Source of the DNA: Ectothiorhodospiraceae bacterium | GTDB taxonomy: Bacteria; Pseudomonadota; Gammaproteobacteria; Thiohalomonadales; Thiohalomonadaceae | Reading direction: 5' to 3' | DNA: 17,682 bases | Assembly: GCA_007125455.1 (NCBI GenBank) | Contig: SLDE01000238.1 | Coordinates: 1 to 17,682, forward strand | Part shown: positions 1 through 5,258 of the stretch, in pieces | Position numbering within the stretch: the first letter of the stretch is position 1 | Layout of the letters: every line of letters begins with the position of its first letter | The notes under the pieces: model-generated | What the model was told of the DNA's origin: nothing | Seen by the model: only the letters and a program-made list of their open reading frames with translations | Databases searched by the model: none | Made by a program: the position numbers and the translations under genes

Positions 1-82
1 CGATAACACGCACAAGAGGTGCATGTTCTAGCGGCACTTCGGTCGGGGGTTCGGCTGCCCAAGGGATCTCATTGGCGCTCAT
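1..82 (-). CDS. Partial 5' end of an unidentified protein, possibly TIGR04255 family
   Basis: Only the first 27 codons are inside the window; the gene runs off the left edge. The reading starts MSANEIPWAAEPP and contains LEHAPLVRVI, a proline-rich start followed by an 'APLVxVI' motif that I associate with the N-terminus of TIGR04255-family proteins (function unknown). The ATG lies in an ATGA overlap with the stop of the frame upstream (79-333), which suggests translational coupling to that small ORF. There is only a weak GAGAG purine stretch about 12 bases upstream. It lies on the same strand as nrdA and nrdB and may be read through from them. The family name is an inference from a short fragment; that a gene begins here is more certain than what it is. 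Confidence 0.45.
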   Translation of the reverse strand, partial: MSANEIPWAAEPPTEVPLEHAPLVRVI

Positions 83-333
83 GTAATTTCTTGTCTCTCA
101 TAGGCATGGACGAAGTTCCACCATTTCCCGTAGGATAGCCCAGAAACCGCAACATGTGAAGTAAAGTGTGAAGTTGGTGAACTCTTATTTTCCGCTTGGG
201 TGACTCCGTGCCCTTTGGCTATATTGGTGACCAATCGGACGACCTTGGTGCTTGTTTTCTCTCACCTTCAGTCTTTGGTGATCTCGACGGCATCCACCTT
301 GAGGTACATCCCAGCTGTTCCATTGCTCGTCAT
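79..333 (-). pseudogene. Small degraded ORF (about 84 codons, two in-frame stops) between nrdB and the partial gene
   Basis: An ATG 14 bases after the nrdB stop opens a frame of 21 codons (MTSNGTAG..., then MYLKVDAVEITKD). It is closed by TGA at 268-270, with a second TGA at 262-264. After those two stops the same frame is open for another 60 codons. That stretch includes VVRLVTNIAKGHG and SGLSYGKWWNFVHAYERQ and ends in TGA at 79-81, overlapping the next ATG as ATGA. An open frame on both sides of a tight double stop, plus a tidy coupling overlap, suggests a real small gene broken by two close stops or by two compensating indels around 260-272. I do not recognise the family. Alternatives are a short 21-aa ORF and unrelated noncoding DNA, or a start after the stops at a TTG. 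Confidence 0.4.
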
Positions 334-347
334 GATTACCAATGACT

Positions 348-1445
348 CTACCAGCGCAACCCTCCGCCGCTTTGATACTCGGTGACGCGGGTCTCGAAGA
401 AGTTTTTTTCCTTGCGCAGGTTGGCCTGTTCGTCCAACCAGGGCAGGGCATTCTGTGCGCCGGGGAAGGGCTCTTCCAGACCCAGTTGGCGGGCGCGGCG
501 GTTGGCGATGTGGCGGAACTGTTCGATATGCTCTTCGGCGCTGTAGCCGAGGATCGGCTGAGGTAGCAGGTGGTGAGCGTAGGCACTCTCCGCCTCCAGG
601 GCCTCTTGCCACATGGTGTTCAGTTGTGTGGGGTCGGGGCGGTAGTCTTCCTCCTTCATGATCTGTTTGACCACCCGGATACCAAAGGAGGCGTGCAGTA
701 CCTCGTCGCGCATGATGTATTGCAGTTGTTCGGCGGTGCCCTTCATCAGCCCGCGTCGTTGCAGGGCGAAGATGGGGGAAAAGCCGTTGTAGAACCAACT
801 GCCCTCGAATACGGCGGCGAAGAAGATGTAGGCCATCACAAAGTCGTTCAGGGCATCGCGCTGAGCCAGGTCGATGTCGGAGCGCAGGATGGAATCGAGG
901 CGGCGGTTGGCCAGCTGGATCTTGGCGTTGATCGCGGGCACCACCCGGTAGCGGTTGTAGATCTCGCTTTGATCCAGGCCGAGGGTCTCGATGCAGTGCT
1001 GGTAGGTCCAGGTGTGCAGGGCCTCTTCGTAGACCTGGCGGGCCTGGTAGATCTGCAGCTCGGGGGCAGACATCTTCTCCATCACCGCCAGGCCGATGTT
1101 GCGCATCGCGAGGATGTCGGAGGTGGTCAGGTAGGCGAGTACGTTTTCGTAGACGTGTCGCTCTGCCGGGTTGAGCTTGTGGTGGTAGTCGTGCACGTCC
1201 TGGGCCATGTTGATGTCCAGCGGGGTCCAGTGGTTCTTGTTGGCATTGAGAAAGTATTCCCAGGCCCAGGGGTATTTGAAGGGGGCCAACTGGTTGATGT
1301 CGGTGTGGCCGTTGATCACCTTTTTGTCCTCGGCGCGTACCGGGCGCATGGCCTGGATCACCTGGTGATCATCACGGCCGTTTGCCTGGGGGGCCAGATC
1401 GGCCTTGGGTTGTATCGTCAGGGGGTCGTCCCAGTTCAGTTGCAT
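348..1445 (-). CDS. nrdB: Class Ia ribonucleoside-diphosphate reductase, beta subunit (R2)
   Basis: 365 aa. It is the small subunit of the aerobic ribonucleotide reductase. It houses the di-iron centre and the tyrosyl radical that is passed to NrdA to reduce ribonucleotides to deoxyribonucleotides in the cytoplasm. All expected metal ligands are visible by alignment to E. coli R2: D110 (in SDILAM), E141 and H144 (EALH), E214 (FEGSWFY), E248 and H251 (DEVLH). The radical tyrosine is Y148, four residues after H144, so this is a Tyr-radical enzyme and not a Phe-type R2c. The C-terminal tail EYQSGGGLRW would be the NrdA-docking peptide. I chose the ATG at 1445 because it is preceded by AAAGGAAC and gives a normal length; the frame is open further upstream, but that part overlaps nrdA and is not protein-like. 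It lies 107 bases downstream of nrdA, presumably in one operon. Confidence 0.96.
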   Translation of the reverse strand: MQLNWDDPLTIQPKADLAPQANGRDDHQVIQAMRPVRAEDKKVINGHTDINQLAPFKYPWAWEYFLNANKNHWTPLDINMAQDVHDYHHKLNPAERHVYENVLAYLTTSDILAMRNIGLAVMEKMSAPELQIYQARQVYEEALHTWTYQHCIETLGLDQSEIYNRYRVVPAINAKIQLANRRLDSILRSDIDLAQRDALNDFVMAYIFFAAVFEGSWFYNGFSPIFALQRRGLMKGTAEQLQYIMRDEVLHASFGIRVVKQIMKEEDYRPDPTQLNTMWQEALEAESAYAHHLLPQPILGYSAEEHIEQFRHIANRRARQLGLEEPFPGAQNALPWLDEQANLRKEKNFFETRVTEYQSGGGLRW

Positions 1446-1490
1446 GGTGGTGTTCCTTTTCTTGGTGTTGTGTTCACCGCAGCTACGCAG

Positions 1491-1520
1491 GCTTTTCGCG
1501 GCGGAGCCGCTCCCACAGGG
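1491..1520. repeat. REP-like palindromic element between nrdA and nrdB
   Basis: The nrdA-nrdB gap holds GCGGC-GGA-GCCGC (1498-1510), a 5-bp stem, flanked by CTTTTC on one side and TCCCACAGGG on the other. Read on the minus strand it has the form TGTGGGAGCGGC...GCCGCGAAAAG, the layout of the dispersed intergenic REP elements known from Pseudomonas and several other gammaproteobacteria. Only one copy is in this window, so its repeated nature is inferred from resemblance. In the nrdAB transcript it would fold into a hairpin that could affect mRNA stability or the ratio of the two subunits. Confidence 0.5.
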
Positions 1521-1552
1521 TCTTTGCTCGTTCCTCGCACCTCGTACCTGAC

Positions 1553-4360
1553 TTACTGGCATGCCTCGCAGTCGGGTTCGTCGATGGCGCAGGCTTTGGG
1601 CGCGGCGCTGGCAGATTTTTCCATTTGGGTCGCGCCCAGGGTACGCAGGTAGTAGGTGGTCTTGAGGCCGCGCACCCAGGCGAGTTTGTAGAGCCGGTCC
1701 AGCGCCGGGCCGGAGGCCTCGGCCAGGTAGAGGTTGAGGCTTTGCGCCTGGTCCAGCCACTTTTGCCGCCGTGAGGCGGCCTCCACCAGCCAGCGCGGGT
1801 CGATCTCGAAGGCCGTGGCATAAAGCGCCTTGAGCTCGTCGGGCACGCGGTCGATGGGGGCGAGGCTGCCGTCGTAATACTTGAGGTCGTTGACCATCAC
1901 CTCGTCCCACAGCCCATGGGCCTTAAGCTCGGCCACCAGGTGGGGATTGACCACGGTGAACTCGCCGGAGAGGTTGGATTTGACGTAGAGGTTTTGGTAG
2001 GTCGGTTCGATGGACTGGCTCACCCCGCAGATATTGGCGATAGTGGCGGTGGGGGCGATGGCCATCACGTTGCTGTTACGCATCCCCTGGCTGAGTACCT
2101 GGCGGCGCAGGGCCTCCCAGTCGAGGGTGGTGCTTTGGTCCATTTGCAGGTAGTCACCACGGGCCTCGGCCAGACGGGCGATGGTGTCGATGGGCAGTTC
2201 GCCCTGGCTCCACAGTGAGCCGTCGTAGCTCGGGTAGCAGCCACGTTCGGCGGCCAGTTCGCTGGAGGCCTGGATGGTGTACCAGCTCAGGGTCTCCATG
2301 GAGCGGTCGGCAAACTCTATCGCCTGCTCCGAGGCGTAGGGGATGCGCAGTTTGTAGAGTGCATCCTGAAAGCCCATCAGGCCCAGGCCCACGGGGCGAT
2401 GGCGCAGGTTGGCGTTGCGCGCCTGGGGGACGCTGTAGTAGTTGATGTCGATGACGTTATCGAGCATGCGCATGGCGGTGCGCACAGTGCGTTCCAGACG
2501 GGCGGTATCAAGGCCGTTCTCGTCTACGTGGGCAGCAAGGTTGACCGAACCGAGATTGCACACGGCGATCTCGCGCTCGTTGGTGTGCAGGGTGATCTCG
2601 GTGCAGAGGTTGGAGCTGTGCACCACCCCCATATGCTGGTTGGTATAGCGCAGGTTGCAGGGGTCCTTGAAGGTGATCCAGGGGTGGCCGGTCTCGAACA
2701 GCATGGAGAGCATCTTGCGCCACAACTGCTGTGCGGGCAGGCGCTTGCTGATCCGGATCTCGCCACGCGCGGCCTTGGCCTCACAGGCCAGATAGGCCTG
2801 CTCGAAGGCCTGGCCGCTCAGCTCGTGCAGTTCGGGTACTTCGTCGGGGGAGAACAGGGTCCACTCCCCCTCCTCGGCCACGCGGCGCATGAACAGATCC
2901 GGCACCCAGTGGGCGGTGTTCATGTCGTGGGTGCGGCGGCGCTCGTCGCCGGTGTTCTTGCGCAGTTCGAGGAACTCTTCGATGTCGATGTGCCATGTTT
3001 CCAGGTAGGCACATACCGCGCCCTTGCGCTTGCCGCCCTGGTTGACCGCCACGGCGGTGTCGTTGGCGACCTTGAGAAAGGGCACCACTCCCTGGGAGCT
3101 GCCGTTGGTACCTTTGATGTGGGCACCCAGGCCGCGCACCTGGGTCCAGTCGTTGCCCAGGCCTCCGGCGAATTTGGACAACAGGGCGTTGTCTTTGATG
3201 GCGCTGTAGATCCCCTCCAGCGCATCAGGCACGGTGGTCAGATAGCAGGAGGAGAGCTGCGGACGCAGGGTGCCGGCGTTGAACAGGGTGGGCGTGGAGG
3301 CCATGAAGTCGAAGCTGGAGAGCAGGCGGTAGAACTCAATGGCGCGCGCCTCGCGGTCCAACTCGTTGAGCGCCAGGCCCATCGCCACGCGCATGAAAAA
3401 GGCCTGTGGCAGCTCGATGCGGGTCCCACCGCTGTGGAGGAAGTAGCGGTCGTAAAGGGTTTGCAGGCCCAGATAGTTGAAGTTGAGGTCTCGCTCGGGC
3501 TGCAGTGCGTCACCAAGCGCATCCAGGTCAAACAACAGCAGGCGAGGATCGGCCAAGCCCAACTCACTGGCCCGTTGTAGATAGGTCTTGAAGTATTCAC
3601 CATAGTGGAAGGCCTTCCCGCCCTGGCCCTCCATTCCTAAGCCTAGATCAAGAAAGTCGACCGCCTCGCGACGCAACTGTTCCAACAGCAAGCGCGCCGC
3701 CACCCGGCCATAGTCGGGATCGCGCTCGATCAGGCTGCGCGCTGACAATACCAGTGCTTCGGCCACCGCCTGCTCTTCAATGCCATCGAATAGGTTGCGG
3801 CGCAGGTTGGCCAACACGGCCTGCGCCTCGGCCCCCGCCAGATCGACACAGGCCGCCTCGATAAGCTGCGCCAGTTGCGCCATCGGCAAGGGTTCGCGGC
3901 GACCATCCCGGCACGTGACATGCAGTTGTGGTGCATCCGGCGGTGCCTGCGCTGGCTGGACGGCGGCGCGGCGACGGGCGTGTTCCTCACGGTAGAGCAC
4001 ATAGGCGCGGGCCACCTTGTGATGGCCGGAGCGCATCAGCGCCAGCTCCACCTGGTCCTGGATGTCCTCGATGTGCAGGGTGCCGCCACCGGGCTGGCGA
4101 CGGGTGAGCGCCGCCGTCACCTGTTCGGTCAGCTCGGCCACCGCCTCATGGATGCGCCGGGAGCCGCTGGCTCCCTCGCCCTCCACGGCGAGAAAGGCCT
4201 TGCTCACCGCCAGGCTGATCTTGGCCGGGTCGAAGGCGGTGATCTCACCACGTCGGCGGATCACTTCAAAGCGCCCATCGCGCTCGGATGTTTGGTAGAT
4301 GTGGCTGTGTATGGAAGCCCGATCGGGCTCTGTTACGGGCAGAATGGATTCGTTCAGCAT
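1553..4360 (-). CDS. nrdA: Class Ia ribonucleoside-diphosphate reductase, alpha subunit (R1)
   Basis: 935 aa. It is the catalytic subunit of aerobic ribonucleotide reductase, partner of NrdB. An ATP-cone allosteric domain lies at about 31-130 (FEVIRRRGEITAFDPAKI). A second, more degenerate ATP-cone-like region lies at about 146-235, so the protein is longer than E. coli NrdA (761 aa) and resembles the two-cone Pseudomonas type. Active-site residues seen are C372 (SSCYLTT), N584/C586/E588 (SNLCTE) and C601 (AVCNLG), with the radical-relay Tyr pair in KTTYYLRT. The swinging-tail cysteines are C931 and C934 (CEACQ) at the C-terminus. I chose the ATG at 4360 because of the GGGAGG Shine-Dalgarno at 4365-4370; an in-frame ATG at 4396 would add 12 residues (MARPDDN) but has no ribosome site. 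Regulation is very likely through the cobalamin riboswitch and NrdR boxes upstream. Confidence 0.96.
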   Translation of the reverse strand: MLNESILPVTEPDRASIHSHIYQTSERDGRFEVIRRRGEITAFDPAKISLAVSKAFLAVEGEGASGSRRIHEAVAELTEQVTAALTRRQPGGGTLHIEDIQDQVELALMRSGHHKVARAYVLYREEHARRRAAVQPAQAPPDAPQLHVTCRDGRREPLPMAQLAQLIEAACVDLAGAEAQAVLANLRRNLFDGIEEQAVAEALVLSARSLIERDPDYGRVAARLLLEQLRREAVDFLDLGLGMEGQGGKAFHYGEYFKTYLQRASELGLADPRLLLFDLDALGDALQPERDLNFNYLGLQTLYDRYFLHSGGTRIELPQAFFMRVAMGLALNELDREARAIEFYRLLSSFDFMASTPTLFNAGTLRPQLSSCYLTTVPDALEGIYSAIKDNALLSKFAGGLGNDWTQVRGLGAHIKGTNGSSQGVVPFLKVANDTAVAVNQGGKRKGAVCAYLETWHIDIEEFLELRKNTGDERRRTHDMNTAHWVPDLFMRRVAEEGEWTLFSPDEVPELHELSGQAFEQAYLACEAKAARGEIRISKRLPAQQLWRKMLSMLFETGHPWITFKDPCNLRYTNQHMGVVHSSNLCTEITLHTNEREIAVCNLGSVNLAAHVDENGLDTARLERTVRTAMRMLDNVIDINYYSVPQARNANLRHRPVGLGLMGFQDALYKLRIPYASEQAIEFADRSMETLSWYTIQASSELAAERGCYPSYDGSLWSQGELPIDTIARLAEARGDYLQMDQSTTLDWEALRRQVLSQGMRNSNVMAIAPTATIANICGVSQSIEPTYQNLYVKSNLSGEFTVVNPHLVAELKAHGLWDEVMVNDLKYYDGSLAPIDRVPDELKALYATAFEIDPRWLVEAASRRQKWLDQAQSLNLYLAEASGPALDRLYKLAWVRGLKTTYYLRTLGATQMEKSASAAPKACAIDEPDCEACQ

Positions 4361-4364
4361 GGCG

Positions 4365-4370
4365 CCTCCC
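4365..4370 (-). promoter_or_regulatory. nrdA Shine-Dalgarno site
   Basis: GGGAGG on the minus strand, four bases before the nrdA ATG at 4360. It decides the start in favour of 4360 over the in-frame ATG at 4396. It is the natural target if the upstream cobalamin riboswitch acts on translation. I see no perfect anti-Shine-Dalgarno; the C-rich run around 4414-4424 pairs only partly. Confidence 0.6.
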
Positions 4371-4444
4371 AGGTCGTTATCGTCCGGTCGGGCCATCGCA
4401 CAAGTTCAGGGGCGAGGGGCCGGACAAAACGCCGGGCGAGCGCG

Positions 4445-4495
4445 CCCCCGAGACCTTTGACGCGAAGGCTCGGGTGGTGCCCGTCCATGACGGGC
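4445..4495 (-). other. Structured nrdA leader between aptamer and coding region (expression-platform candidate)
   Basis: Two strong hairpins follow the riboswitch on the minus strand. One is a perfect 7-bp stem GCCCGTC/GACGGGC with an ATG loop (4479-4495). The other is a longer stem, CCCGAG plus CCTT pairing with AAGG plus CTCGGG with one bulged T (about 4447-4472). G/C-rich sequence ending GGCGTTTTG comes next. No clear hairpin-plus-U-tract intrinsic terminator is seen, so control by translation (or Rho) seems more likely than classical attenuation. This is an inference from base pairing by eye. Confidence 0.45.
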
Positions 4496-4497
4496 CG

Positions 4498-4679
4498 CTC
4501 CTCGGCAGGTATTCGGACTTGGGGGCAAGCTCAGGATCGAGCGCCTAGGGTCGCGGCTTCCCACCCGAGGCAGTGCCTTCATGCGACCTTCGTTCCCCCA
4601 CACCGCTGCGCGACAGTTCCGGATTCACACCGGATTCCCTGTTATCACAACCACAAGATATTGTGGGTGTACCGAAGAG
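4498..4679 (-). ncRNA. Cobalamin (adenosylcobalamin) riboswitch in the nrdAB leader
   Basis: On the minus strand the conserved cobalamin-riboswitch landmarks occur in order. P1 is CTCTTCGG (4672-4679) pairing with CCGAGGAG (4498-4505), 8 bp with one G-U. Next come a P2 hairpin (CCACAA/TTGTGG, 4651-4666), the AACAGGGAA-TCCGGTG-AATCCGG region, and CTGTCGCGCAGCGGTG (about 4601-4616). The B12-box-like GGCACTGCC (4569-4577), GGGAAGCCGCGACC, and the 3' hallmark AAGTCCGAATACCTGCC follow. Cobalamin riboswitches upstream of B12-independent class Ia nrdAB are known in bacteria that also carry a B12-dependent class II reductase (for example Streptomyces); B12 then represses the class Ia enzyme. The same logic is inferred here and predicts an nrdJ elsewhere in this genome. 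Confidence 0.93.
4651..4666 (-). promoter_or_regulatory. Probable NrdR box (promoter-distal), coincident with riboswitch P2
   Basis: CCACAATATCTTGTGG on the minus strand matches about 13 of 16 positions of the NrdR-box consensus as I remember it (acaCwAtATaTwGtgt). It is a near-perfect palindrome, CCACAA-TATC-TTGTGG. NrdR is the zinc-finger/ATP-cone repressor of ribonucleotide reductase genes and binds two such boxes about three helical turns apart. This box lies just inside the predicted transcript and is also the P2 stem of the riboswitch. Confidence 0.6.
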
Positions 4680-4682
4680 TGG

Positions 4683-4698
4683 CAACAAGATATATCTT
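4683..4698 (-). promoter_or_regulatory. Probable NrdR box (promoter-proximal), overlapping the nrdA -10
   Basis: AAGATATATCTTGTTG on the minus strand shares ATATCTTGT with the other box in exactly the same register. The centre-to-centre distance is 32 bases, the usual three-turn spacing of NrdR box pairs. It is the weaker of the two (only its right half matches the consensus well). It contains the 12-bp perfect palindrome AAGATATATCTT (4687-4698) and overlaps the predicted -10 element. Confidence 0.45.
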
Positions 4699-4715
4699 CA
4701 AGAACGCTATTGCAA
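4687..4715 (-). promoter_or_regulatory. Predicted nrdAB promoter
   Basis: A TTGCAA -35 (4710-4715), a 17-base spacer and a TATCTT -10 (4687-4692) on the minus strand would start transcription near 4680, right where P1 of the riboswitch begins. An alternative -10 is TATATC with a 15-base spacer. The match is moderate; the placement relative to the riboswitch and NrdR boxes is the main support. Confidence 0.4.
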
Positions 4716-4734
4716 GGCTGCTGGCACGCCCCGC

Positions 4735-5154
4735 CTAATGGTTGCTTTCGACTTTGCCGCGCAAGGCCTTGCGTTGACTTTGACGCCCCTTCTCCTGCAG
4801 TCGCCGCTCCTTGGCACCCTTACTCGGACGGGTGGGAATGCGCTTTTTCTGTACCGCTGAAACGCTGCGGATCAATTCAGCCAGTCGGGCCAGGGCATCC
4901 TCGCGGTTCTTTTCCTGGGTGCGATAACGCTGGGCCTTGATGACGATCACCCCATCGCCGCTGATCCGTTTATCCTTGAGGGCGAGCAGACGTTGCTTGT
5001 AGAACGCGGGCAGGGATGAGGCGGCGATATCAAAACGCAGGTGGATCGCGCTGGAGACCTTGTTGACGTTCTGGCCACCGGCCCCTTGGGCGCGGATCGC
5101 GCTGAGTTCGATCTCCTCTTCGGGGATACTGACTTGATTGGATATCCTTAACAT
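4735..5154 (-). CDS. arfB: Alternative ribosome-rescue factor ArfB (YaeJ), peptidyl-tRNA hydrolase
   Basis: 139 aa, the usual size of ArfB. It has a class-I release-factor-like catalytic domain with the GGQ motif at 26-28 (in RAQGAGGQNVNKV), where Q28 sits in the ribosomal peptidyl-transferase centre and triggers hydrolysis of peptidyl-tRNA. A lysine/arginine-rich C-terminal tail (about 104-137: KKRIPTRPSKGAKERR and on) is the part that enters the empty mRNA channel of ribosomes stalled without a stop codon. No codon-recognition domain is present, which separates it from RF1/RF2. The start at 5154 gives the canonical MLRISNQVSIPEEEIE opening but has only a weak AGGTAA ribosome site. It is a single gene, divergent from pbpC and ending about 20 bases before the nrdA -35. 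Confidence 0.93.
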   Translation of the reverse strand: MLRISNQVSIPEEEIELSAIRAQGAGGQNVNKVSSAIHLRFDIAASSLPAFYKQRLLALKDKRISGDGVIVIKAQRYRTQEKNREDALARLAELIRSVSAVQKKRIPTRPSKGAKERRLQEKGRQSQRKALRGKVESNH

Positions 5155-5258
5155 TAGCTTACCTGGCCATTTCGAGGCTTCTCACCACACAGATCCACGA
5201 TACCCGAGGGTTCACATGGCTTCCACCTGTGCGGCATCACTATGCATAATAGCCTTCT

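Noticed and set aside
570..1652. 360-codon plus-strand open frame
   Set aside because: It lies antisense to nrdB and its composition (many Val, Gly, His and Leu) is that of a shadow frame in high-GC DNA. The opposite strand has all R2 catalytic residues.
1446..1910. Upstream extension of the nrdB frame to 520 codons
   Set aside because: It overlaps the 3' end of nrdA in another frame and the added residues are low-complexity Arg/Gly/Pro; the ATG at 1445 with AAAGGAAC is the sensible start.
2399..3580. 393-codon plus-strand open frame
   Set aside because: Antisense to the catalytic domain of nrdA; no recognisable motif or ribosome site. A shadow of codon bias.
3909..3916. CACGTG at about 3911 in nrdA as a third parS site
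   Set aside because: The flanks (GGCACGTGACAT) do not match the parS consensus beyond the six-base core.
4436..4738. Open frames on both strands through the nrdA leader
   Set aside because: They cross the cobalamin riboswitch, which explains the conservation and structure better than protein coding.
5241..5250. TATGCATAAT as a -10 for pbpC
   Set aside because: No usable -35 at 16-18 bases, and it lies only 9 bases before the ATG, so it would imply an almost leaderless mRNA. Left out of the annotation.
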